A stretch of 64,000 bases of DNA, taken from Symbiodinium sp. CCMP2592. Lineage: Eukaryota; Sar; Dinophyceae; Suessiales; Symbiodiniaceae. Of this stretch, positions 55,611-64,000 are shown piece after piece; position 1 is the first letter of the stretch, and every line of letters starts with the position of its first letter. Both the position numbers and the translations under genes were made by a program. The notes under the pieces were generated by a model. The model was not told where the DNA came from. It worked only from the letters and a program-made list of their open reading frames with translations, and did not search any database. Location: assembly GCA_905221615.1 (NCBI GenBank), contig CAJNDT010005869.1:360733-424732 (forward strand), read 5' to 3'.

Positions 55611-56077
55611 TTCAACCCTAAGCCCTGAACCTTAAACCTGAAACCCTAAACCCCAGACTCAGAAAGCCAGCCAGATCTGTCATCTGTCCATCTATAGTCA
55701 GTGAGGCAGGCTAGGACAGCCAAGCTCACCAGCGAGACGGGTAACGGAAAAGTAGGGTTTGATTCCGGAGAGGGAGCCTGATGAACTAATTCGATGCTGC
55801 GACAGTAATTAATCGAAATCAGTAATTACGAGAGGAACACTTCGTTCAGATTCTTGGTTAATTTTTGTGGCTTGCTGAAAAGCTAAGACCACGAAGCTAT
55901 CATCCTGAGACCTGCAGCAGAAAGGCCCAAGCAGCCAGAGCCCCCAGACGGACAGCACACCGGCAGTGACGTGAAGGCCGGGCTATCTACGGGCTCGGAG
56001 AATCCAGGCAAGTAATAAGATCAAAAGCCTTCAACCCCGGGCTTGCAGGCCATGGAACGCCTGCCAGAAGAGACCGC
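55611..56077. other. Telomere-like and CAGACAG-type DNA
   Basis: CCCTAAACCC-type words at about 55612-55655, then CAGACAG/CAGCCAG-rich unique DNA. No gene seen. Confidence 0.5.
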
Positions 56078-56138
56078 CAGCCAGGCAGCCAGCCAGGCAG
56101 ACAGGTCGATCTCAAATGACTCCAATAATTAATTAATT

Positions 56139-56222
56139 AGTCTCCATTGTAGTTGCTTTTGTTGGTTTAATTAACAAGATTTAGAAATTAGGTATTCCCA
56201 AAAAGGAACTGCAATGGAGACT
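56139..56222. repeat. 84-bp terminal-inverted-repeat element, copy 1
   Basis: The 22-nt ends (AGTCTCCATTGTAGTTGC.. and the reverse complement of AGTCTCCATTGCAGTTCC..) match at 20 of 22 positions. Both ends are bordered by AATTAATT runs. MITE-like in size and structure. Confidence 0.7.
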
Positions 56223-56239
56223 AATTAATTAATTAATTA

Positions 56240-56446
56240 GGTAATGGTCGACAGGGATAGTTGAGGGCATTCGTATTTAACTGTCAAAGGTGAAGGCTCT
56301 TGGATTTGTTAAAGACGGACTAATTACTGCGAAAGCATTTGCAAAGGATGTTTTCATTGATCAAGAACGAAAGTTAGGGGATCGAAGACGATCAGATACC
56401 GTCCTAGTTTTAACCGTAAACTCTGCCAACTAGAGATTGGAGGTCG
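56240..56446 (+). rRNA. Partial 18S rRNA pseudogene fragment, copy 1
   Basis: From GGTAATGG to AGATTGGAGGTCG it matches the central part of eukaryotic 18S rRNA, with highly conserved words GGGCATTCGTATTTAACTGT, AAGCATTTGC, CATTGATCAAGAACGAAAGT and ATCGAAGACGATCAGATACC. The conserved GTGAAATTCTTGG reads GTGAAGGCTCTTGG, and GACTACTGCG carries a 4-nt insertion (GACTAATTACTGCG). Only about 207 nt are present, so it is not a working gene. Confidence 0.9.
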
Positions 56447-56531
56447 AAACCGAGCCAGCTGCTGAGCCGGCAGTCAGCCAGGCAGCCAGCCAGGCAGACA
56501 GGTCGATCTCAAATGACTCCAATAATTAATT

Positions 56532-56615
56532 AGTCTCCATTGTAGTTGCTTTTGTTGGTTTAATTAACCAGATTTAGAAATTAGGTATTCCCAAAAAGGA
56601 ACTGCAATGGAGACT
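56532..56615. repeat. 84-bp terminal-inverted-repeat element, copy 2
   Basis: Same length and ends as 56139-56222. The flanking AATT runs have fewer units. Confidence 0.7.
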
Positions 56616-56628
56616 AATTAATTAATTA

Positions 56629-56930
56629 GGTAATGGTCGACAGGGATAGTTGAGGGCATTCGTATTTAACTGTCAAAGGTGAAGGCTTTTGGATTTGTTA
56701 AAGACGGACTAATTACTGCGAAAGCATTTGCAAAGGATGTTTTCATTGATCAAGAACGAAAGTTAGGGGATCGAAGACGATCAGATACCGTCCTAGTTTT
56801 AACCGTAAACTCTGCCAACTAGAGATTGGAGGTCGACACCCAGACGACTCCTTCAGCACCTTATGAGAAATCAAAGTCTGTAAGGATTGACGGATTGATA
56901 GCTCTTTCTTGATTCTATGGGTGCAACAAA
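56629..56930 (+). rRNA. Partial 18S rRNA pseudogene fragment, copy 2, with internal deletion
   Basis: Same start as copy 1, but it continues past GGAGGTCG into ACGACTCCTTCAGCACCTTA and TGAGAAATCAAAGTC. It then jumps to GTAAGGATTGACGGATTGAT and AGCTCTTTCTTGATTCTATG, which lie well downstream in 18S rRNA. So at least one internal segment is missing. The same GGCT and 4-nt changes as copy 1 are present. Confidence 0.9.
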
Positions 56931-57479
56931 AAAGGGTCTGGAGTGGGTTCAGGGTCGTTTCGGTGGTTGGAAGGCAAGGGCTCCGAGGCAGTCAGGCAGT
57001 GAGTGCGCAAGGCTTCAGGGTTTTGGGGTTTTGGTTCAGGGTTGTTTCGGTCGTTGGAAGGCAGTAGGGGCTCCGAGGCAGTCAGGCAGTGAGTGAGTGC
57101 GCCAGGCTTCAGGGTTCTTTTTTTTTTTGTGTGTTTTTCGTGCTGGATTGGAGTACTATGACTGGATTGCGCTGGATTGTAGTCTGGCTGCTGGCTGGAT
57201 TGTGCTGGATTGTAGTACCTGCTGGCTGGATTGTGCTGGATTGTAGTACGGCATTAGTACTGGAAGTCGGATGCTGGCAGGATGGTGCTTTCTCGTAGTA
57301 CAACCTTAGTACTGGAAGTGGTGGTTGTATTTGGTTTTCTTGCAAGCTGGCAGGATCGAAGGCGGGACAGCCTCGCGCCCCACAGAAGCAAGCAGAGAAG
57401 CAGAAACAGAAGACGGCACAAGGCACAACAACGAGCGGCAAAAGGAAAAAAACAAATGAATTCCTTACATTGCCAACTT
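56931..57479. repeat. Degenerate minisatellite and satellite fragments
   Basis: Units with GGTTGGAAGGCAAGGGCTCC resemble the 79-bp repeat at 52.4 kb. Fragments with CTGGCTGGATTGTGCTGGAT follow. No gene. Confidence 0.6.
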
Positions 57480-57560
57480 CCCCCGGCGGTGTGGTGGTGG
57501 CACAGCTGTGTAAGGGTGTGTCCCTGCACAGAGGTCCGGGTTCGAGTCCCGGTCGGGGTG
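57480..57560 (+). tRNA. tRNA-like sequence with strong T-arm
   Basis: The T-arm CCGGG-TTCGAGT-CCCGG is perfect and forms a consensus box B. Six acceptor pairs form (CCCCGG with TCGGGG; position 1 mispaired), and the D-arm is a 3-bp GTG/CAC stem. CTGTG/CACAG encloses 16 nt, which could be an anticodon loop with a small insertion. Box A is poor, so function is uncertain. Confidence 0.45.
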
Positions 57561-58725
57561 TTTGGGCGATGCCATTGTGTTGACCCTTTATACGGAAAGT
57601 TCCAGAATGGATGAGTGTCTTCCCCGTAGCTTGACCCAGGGTCTTGATGGTGTAGTGGTACATCACCTGGCTTCGTGACATTAGTACTGGATGTGCCTCG
57701 TTTCGATCCCCAGGGGTTTTGCCAGGCTCTGGAACGGGCTGGAGCAATTAATTACTGGATGTGGCCGGATTCTGGCTGAATTGTGCCACGAGCCCGAAAA
57801 CATCGGAAGCGCCATTTGCCAATCGTTGTGCCACGAGCCCGCAAACATCGGAAGCTTTGCAAAATGCCAATTGCCAAAAAAATTTTTCCTCCAGCTGCTC
57901 CCGGCCGCCAGAGGTTGATCCCATGCTCCTTGAAGCCGGTGCCAACACCAGCTTGGAGCCGAATGATGGGATCAAGTTATTGCAGGGCCCTCCACGTGAT
58001 CTTCACAAGCCTCAGGGCCCACCGGGTGGGAATTGAGCATCCACCCCCCTGCTCGAGGAAAACCTCGCTCCCTGAGGCACCAGTTTTGCACACCCTGGAG
58101 TCGCTTTGCCGCTCTGGATTGTTGTACAACCTTTGTGCTGCCTTGTATCGGGAGCTTGCAGCATAATGCTTTTCTCGTAGAACAATCTTAATTAGTACTG
58201 GGACTGGCTGGATTGTGCTGGATTGTAGTTCCGCATCAGTTGGTAATTAATTAATTACAAGCACTGCTGCCGATTCCTGCAGCAGCAAGCGAAAAAGAGC
58301 TTGCAAATCATTCTTCCGATGCAAATGAAATCCAATGCTCACAATGATTTGATGCAGCCACCAACTCCGATTCTACCCAATGGCCCGGAGGCACATCGTA
58401 TGACTCGAGGTGCAGACAGCAAAGGTGCAGGGGCTCAATCCCCGGGGGTGTCATGGCAAGACGCAGGCCCGGTCGGGATCCGGGGAGTGGATGGAGTCGC
58501 CAGTCCCGATGCATGGTGAGGAGCTCGCTGCTCAATTGCAGGGCCACTGCCAGATTGCTGGTGGCAGGTATTCTGAGTCTCCTGTCGAACTCGAGACTCG
58601 AGCCTTCAATCGTATGTCCAGCGACGGCTCAGGTTCCAACTTGCCGGTGAACTCAGTGTTGTGGTATGTGGCTGTCAAGCTGCCAGTCAAGCTTCCAGGC
58701 TTCAGATGGGTTTAAGGTTAGGGTG
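57561..58725. other. Mixed unique DNA, no gene recognised
   Basis: A box-A-like GATGGTGTAGTGGTAC lies at 57648-57663 and runs directly into a 61-bp-satellite piece ending GTTTCGATCCCC, a box-B-like word, at about 57700-57711. A two-copy GCCACGAGCCCGMAAACATC repeat is at 57784-57855. Short frames show no domain. Confidence 0.45.
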
Positions 58726-58727
58726 TG

Positions 58728-58888
58728 CCCTCCCTGAACTTTAGCCTATACCAACAAAAAACGGAGCAGTAGCTAACACCTCCAATGCTGGCAAGTGTTC
58801 GACTGACACAGGTGTCCGACTTTGCACCATTGGAGGTGTTAGCCACTGCTCCGTCTTTTTGTTGGTGTAGGCTAAAGTTCAGGGCAGG
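58728..58888. repeat. Fold-back element with ~60-nt arms
   Basis: The left arm 58728-58787 and right arm 58828-58888 are near-perfect reverse complements (CCCTGAACTTTAGCCTAYAC, GACGGAGCAGTRGCTAACAC, CTCCAATG) around a 40-nt centre. Single arms occur at 38608 and 49230. Confidence 0.9.
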
Positions 58889-59384
58889 GAAAACCCTAAT
58901 TTAACTCTTCTGAAGTGCAGCCTGCAAGCTTGGATGGTTGGAAGACAGTGGACAACTCTTTCATCTGGATGACACCGGCTGCTGTGAACAGAGAATCCAG
59001 CTTACCGGATTGGATGATGTACAACATTGGCGACAACAGCGATCAAGAAATGCAGGAGCTGAAGGCATACTTCTGCCAGAGCACTGAAATCGGGAATGGC
59101 GAGAACATCGACTCACCGGATCCCGCCGGGCCGCGACTTTTGCAAAAGAAATCCTAACCAAGATGCCATTGGAGATAATTAATTACTGATTAGCCCTTGT
59201 CGGGTCAACTCAACATGTACCGTGTGGCAGCTACACATGGGGTCATTGGGTTCGCCCTGTGACTAGGGTGGGTTTAGCTTAGTGGTTAGAGCGCTGGCTC
59301 AAGTCACTTACGCGGCAGCTGAACCGCGAGGGAACAGCCGAGATGAAGCTCCAAAGGGTTTTCTTGCATGTCGGCCTCCAATCG
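58889..59384. other. No gene recognised; one box-A-like sequence
   Basis: A 70-80-codon frame at 58915-59157 ('DGWKTVDNSFIWMTPAAVN') has no recognisable family. GGGTTTAGCTTAGTGGTTAGAGC at 59269-59291 resembles a tRNA 5' half, shared with about 54947. Confidence 0.4.
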
Positions 59385-61712
59385 ATTGTGCCAAGATTGT
59401 GCCAAATCATAGAGCAAGCTAGTACTGCATGTGCCTCGCTTCGCATGCTGGCTGGATTGTGCCAAATTGTAGTACAAGCTTAGTACTGGATGTACCTCGC
59501 TTCGCATGCTGGCTGGATTGTGCCACATCGTAGTACAAGCTTAGTACTGGATGTGCCTCGCTTCGCATGCTGGCTGGATTGTGCCACATCGTAGTACAAG
59601 CTTAGTACTGGATGTGCCTCGCTTCGCATGCTGGCTGGATTGTGCCAAATCGTAGTACAAGCTTAGTACTGGATGTTCCTCGCTTCGCATGCTGGCTGGA
59701 TTGTGCCACATCGTAGTACAAGCTTAGTACTGGATGTGCCTCGCTTCGCATGCTGGCTGGATTGTGCCACATCGTAGTACAAGCTTAGTACTGGATGTGC
59801 CTCGCTTCGCATGCTGGCTGGATTGTGCCAAATCGTAGTACAAGCTTAGTACTGGATGTGCCTCGCTTCGCATGCTGGCTGGATTGTGCCAATCGTAGTA
59901 CAAGCTTAGTACTGGATGTGCCTCGCTTCGCATGCTGGCTGGATTGTGCCAAATCGTAGTACAAGCTTAGTACTGGATGTGCCTCGCTTCGCATGCTGGC
60001 TGGATTGTGCCAAATCGTAGTACAAGCTTAGTACTGGATGTGCCTCGTTTCGCATGCTGGCTGGATTGTGCGAAATCGTAGTACAAGCTTAGTACTGGAT
60101 GTGCCTCGTTTCGCATGCTGGCTGGATTGTGCCAAATCGTAGTACAAGCTTAGTACTGGATGTGCCTCGCTTCGCATGCTGGCTGGATTGTGCCAAATCG
60201 TAGTACAAGCTTAATTAGTGCTGGATGTGCCTCGCTTCGCATGCTGGCTGGATTGTGCCAAATCGTAGTACAAGCTTAGTACTGGATGTGCCTCGCTTCG
60301 CATGCTGGCTGGATTGTGCCAAATCGTAGTACAAGCTTAGTACTGGATGTGTCTCGTTTCGCATGCTGGCTGGATTGTGCCAAATCGCAGTACAAGCTTA
60401 GTACTGGATGTGCTCGCTTCGCATGCTGGCTGGATTGTGCCAAATCGTAGTACAAGCTTAGTACTGGATGTGCCTCGCTTCGCATGCTGGCTGGATTGTG
60501 CCAAATCGTAGTACAAGCTTAGTACTGGATGTGCCTCGCTTCGCATGCTGGCTGGATTGTGCCAAATCGTAGTACAAGCTTAGTACTGGATGTGTCTCGT
60601 TTCGCATGCTGGCTGGATTGTGCCAAATCGTAGTACAAGCTTAGTACTGGATGTGCCTCGCTTCGCATGCTGGCTGGATTGTGCCAAATCGTAGTACAAG
60701 CTTAGTACTGGATGTTCCTCGCTTCGCATGCTGGCTGGATTGTGCCACATCGTAGTACAAGCTTAGTACTGGATGTGCCTCGCTTCGCATGCTGGCTGGA
60801 TTGTGCCAAATCGTAGTACAAGCTTAGTACTGGATGTGCCTCGCTTCGCATGCTGGCTGGATTGTGCCAAATCGTAGTACAAGCTTAGTACTGGATGTGC
60901 CTCGTTTCGCATGCTACTGGATGTTCCTCGCTTCGCATGCTGGCTGGATTGTGCCACATCGTAGTACAAGCTTAGTACTGGATGTGCCTCGCTTCGCATG
61001 CTGGCTGGATTGTGCCAAATCGTAGTACAAGCTTAGTACTGGATGTGCCTCGCTTCGCATGCTGGCTGGATTGTGCCACATCGTAGTACAAGCTTAGTAT
61101 TGGATGTGCCTCGCTTCGCATGCTGGCTGGATTGTGCCAAATGGTAGTACAAGCTTAGTACTGGATGTGCCTCGCTTCGCATGCTGGCTGGATTGTGCCA
61201 CATCGTAGTACAAGCTTAGTACTGGATGTGCCTCGCTTCGCATGCTGGCTGGATTGTGCCAAATCGTTGTACAAGCTTAGTACTGGATGTGCCTCGCTTC
61301 GCATGCTGGCTGGATTGTGCCACATCGTAGTACAAGCTTAGTACTGGATGTGCCTCGCTTCGCATGCTGGCTGGATTGTGCCAAATCGTAGTACAAGCTT
61401 AGTACTGGATGTGCCTCGCTGCGCATGCTGGCTGGATTGTGCCACATCGTAGTACAAGCTTAGTACTGGATGTGCCTCGCTTCGCATGCTGGCTGGATTG
61501 TGCCACATCGTAGTACAAGCTTAGTACTGGATGTGCCTCGCTTCGCATGCTGGCTGGATTGTGCCAAATCGTAGTACAAGCTTAGTACTGGATGTGCCTC
61601 GTTTCGCATGCTGGCTGAATTGTGCCAAATCGTAGTACAAGCTTAGTACTGGATGTGCCTCGTTTCGCATGCTGGCTGAATTGTGCTAAGCTGGCTGGAT
61701 TGTGCCAAATCG
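59385..61712 (+). repeat. 61-bp satellite, largest array, about 37 units
   Basis: Nearly uniform units. Variants include GCGAAATC, TTAATTAGTG inserted at about 60212, TTGTACAAG, and a deleted unit near 60915. Minus-strand ORFs of 60-80 residues are repeat translations. Confidence 0.97.
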
Positions 61713-62049
61713 ACGCAATTAATTAATTAATTAATTGGGTTGAAAGCTTAGGTAAGCCAGCTGCTGACAGCCATGAACAGCCAGACAGCGGCTCTCCAGG
61801 CACACAGCCAGAAACTTCCAATCTTTCAACAAGACAGACAGACATCAGCCAGGTAGTGGCAGACAGGTTGGCCACGCAGACGGATGTCTTGACAGACATC
61901 CAGGCAGAACAGATCAAACCACCAAAACCCAACTCGACCCTGGCACCTGCGAAGGAAGAGCTGCACATGGTGGGCAAGGCAGTCATCTGTGCTGAGAGAC
62001 GCCAGGCGGGGGGAATCACAGCCAAGGGAACGAGCTGGGGATAATCAGC

Positions 62050-62085
<36 letters not shown>

Positions 62086-62551
62086 ACTTTGTGCGATGAC
62101 TTAATTAATTAATTACCACTAATTAATAAACCATGAGCAGGACACCTGGATGGCGTTCTCCGCCGACGTCGGCCGCCACAGTGAGCAGGCTGAGACAGGC
62201 AGAGAGAAGAGACAGGTGTGGCTGCAGGCAGCACTTGCCAGAGCCAGACAGGCAGGTCCGCCCTTCAGCTGGGCACTTTTGTGCTGCTGCGCAGACTAAT
62301 GTCTGCCAGACAGACAGATAGGCATGCCAGGTAGCTAGTTCGCAGACCCCTTAACCTTAAACCCTAGTTTCTAAGACAGACAGGCAGTACAAACCCGCAG
62401 TGCACACAGGCAGCCTATCTGCAAGATCTATATAGCGAGGTAGGCTAGGCCAGCCAAGCTCGCAAAGACAGCAGCTGCACACAGGCAGACAGACAGCTGC
62501 CCAAAAAGACCGACGACTCAGCCAGCCAGCCTAAACCCTAAACCCCCTAAA
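61713..62551. other. CAGACAG-rich DNA, no gene recognised
   Basis: TTAA runs at about 61708-61735 and 62100-62126. Two short frames (61856-62044 and 62133-62321) have no recognisable domain. A few TTTAGGG/CCCTAAA motifs occur at 62350-62365 and 62530-62550. Confidence 0.5.
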
Positions 62552-62640
62552 CCTTCCCCTTAATGATTTTCAGGGTTTAAAGGGCGGTGCTACTTCCGGG
62601 TGGATCGGGGGAAAAGTGTTTTTATAATTAGGGGGTCCTT
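62552..62640. repeat. Right junction sequence of the island
   Basis: CCTTCCCCTTAAT at 62552 and GTGTTTTTATAATTAGGGGG at about 62616-62635, about 65 nt apart, as at the left junction (30839-30925). Confidence 0.55.
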
Positions 62641-62662
62641 TAATAAAAGGGGGAGGGGATTA

Positions 62663-62674
62663 CCTATACATATG

Positions 62675-62707
<33 letters not shown>

Positions 62708-62711
62708 GTGC

Positions 62712-62743
<32 letters not shown>

Positions 62744-62760
62744 GCATATACATGTACATG

Positions 62761-62791
<31 letters not shown>

Positions 62792-62869
62792 GCACATATA
62801 CATATGCACATATACATATGCACATATACATATGCACATATACATATGCACATAAACATATGCACATAA

Positions 62870-62906
<37 letters not shown>

Positions 62907-63035
62907 CATATACATATACATATACACACATATACATATACATATACATATACGTATACGTATACGTATACGTATACTTATACTTATAGGTATACTTATA
63001 CTTATACTTATACTTATACTTATACTTATACATGC
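62663..63035. repeat. TACATA satellite array, right of the island
   Basis: Same hexamer and same CATATGCACATAAACATATG variants as the left array, shading into TATACGTATACG and TATACTTATACT variants at 62950-63030. Confidence 0.95.
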
Positions 63036-64000
63036 ACACTCAAACACATCCATGCAAGTATTTGTTCCATGGTGTTGTTCTTGTTCAATTTTTGGAGTTA
63101 TGGGTTTCGGGAGTTGCTGATTCAAGGCTTTCAGGGGTGCTTGTCGGTCGTAGTAATGATAGTGCTTAACGGCCTGACAACGTTTTCGGGGTGTTTCAGA
63201 GGGCGTGGCTTGAGGGTTGTAGAGGCTTTCTGGGTTTGGCTCGGCTTTTGAGGATTGAAAGCTTTGCTTTTCCTGGTTTAGGGATAGGGGTTCAGGGGCC
63301 TTTCTTGATGCTTGTGTTGCCCTTCATGGCCTTCTTGTGGCTGCTTGTTTCGATGTTGAATGCGATTTTGTGTTTTTCTGGTAGAATTTGGGGTTTATGA
63401 CGGCCAACTAGTTGGCAATAAGAGTTTAGAAACTAGGATTCCAGACATAAGGATGAAGGCTTCGTCGGGTTCAGCGAAAAGGGCGTAGGGCTTAGGTATG
63501 ACTGTGCCGGGGTTGCCGGACTTAAGCCCACTCTGGCAAAAGACTTAGATAATTTTTGGTGTGCTACAGTTCCAGGGTTTATCAAGTCGTATGAAGTAAC
63601 TGTAAGAAAGGTATCATAGGGGTCGGAGCAATTCACAAAAGCATCCAATCGTAGTCGTAAATTTCGGGTAAATTCTGATCGCTAAGGCACCTATATTTTT
63701 GGGTTTAGACGATTCCTGAAACCTCTGTCTTGCAGTTGCACATCTGCTTCGCCTTCTCCGCAGGCATTTGCACGCTTCAGATGTCATTAAACCAATAAGA
63801 AACCCTATACGCAACCGCTATAGATCTTGCATAAAGCCACCTTCTTATAAGATTTGCTAGCCCTCCTCTTATTGAAACCATAGGAGCTCGGAAACCTCGA
63901 TTCCTCAGACTCCAGCTCCGAAACCGACAACCTTCAATCCTTCGATATTTGGCCCTGAGAGTTTAAGGTTTACAGGGCTTATGGGGTTTAGGGTGTAAGG
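63036..64000. other. No gene recognised; telomere-like motifs
   Basis: Unique-looking DNA with scattered TTTAGGG-type motifs (for example 63275-63295 and 63960-63995). No frame resembles a known protein. Confidence 0.5.

Larger units (their letters stand above)
56078..56860 (+). repeat. Two-copy direct repeat of about 395 bp carrying 18S rRNA fragments
   Basis: Both units start with GCCAGGCAGCCAGCCAGGCA and GACAGGTCGATCTCAAATGA, then the 84-bp inverted-repeat element, then an 18S fragment. They differ by 4-nt steps in TTAA/AATT runs and a few substitutions. Confidence 0.85.

Noticed and set aside
59304-61025. Repeated 60-80-residue minus-strand ORFs with 'SSQHAKRGTS'-like peptides
   Set aside because: 61-bp satellite read in rotating frames.

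Overview
The window looks like nuclear DNA of a dinoflagellate, probably Symbiodiniaceae or a relative. The reasons are thousands of degenerate TTTAGGG/CCCTAAA telomere-type motifs spread through introns and intergenic DNA, large uninterrupted retroelement ORFs, GT-AG introns that themselves hold telomere-like DNA, and fragments of a dinoflagellate-like 18S rRNA. The genus is inference only. Eukaryotic signals decide gene starts here, so bacterial-type features (operons, RBS, CRISPR) are not expected and none were found.

Region 1 (1-9970) is the 3' part of a Ty1/copia-type retroelement with an unusual cargo. The Pol ORF (RT plus RNase H) runs in from the left edge, and its RT palm carries a ~225-residue insertion just before the catalytic HVDD. 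Behind Pol, in the position where some copia elements carry env-like genes, are two more large ORFs. The first has a Tpt1/KptA-type RNA 2'-phosphotransferase domain and follows a strong 3' splice acceptor. The second, in the +1 frame and overlapping the first, has an endonuclease/exonuclease/phosphatase (EEP) domain and ends in a UGA-CUAG readthrough-type context followed by 81 more open codons. About 18 short perfect hairpins, with stems that vary but stay paired around an (A/T)CA(G/T) loop, are scattered through the ORFs and the 3' non-coding DNA.

Region 2 (about 9970-29300) is gene-poor and saturated with telomere-like motifs, trinucleotide arrays and small fold-back/MITE-like repeats. Three host-type genes or fragments can be seen: a DUF3431-like exon (about 12.9-13.5 kb), a multi-exon sulfotransferase-like gene (about 18.2-20.3 kb), and a two-exon single-pass membrane protein gene (27.6-28.8 kb) with a clean 128-nt intron.

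Region 3 (about 30.84-62.65 kb) is a compositionally distinct island lying between two TACATA satellite arrays that share the same higher-order motifs. A related ~85-bp junction sequence sits at both edges. The island is rich in strand-biased CAGACAG/CAGCCAG words and short TTAA/AATT runs. It holds a 10.5-kb unit present twice, at 30868-41400 and 41501-51988, around a 100-N assembly gap. Each copy has a 104-bp satellite array, a gene joining a DDE transposase core to a C-terminal Ulp1/C48 cysteine protease across a proposed 104-nt intron, 61-bp and 11-bp satellite arrays, several tRNA-like Pol III box sequences, and a small Cys-rich ORF. To the right are large 61-bp satellite arrays, two truncated 18S rRNA fragments next to an 84-bp inverted-repeat element, and a 160-bp fold-back element. 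Because the gap falls exactly where copy 1 stops, the duplication may be an unmerged contig overlap.

Region 4 (62.65-64.0 kb) returns to a TACATA array and telomere-motif DNA without a recognisable gene.
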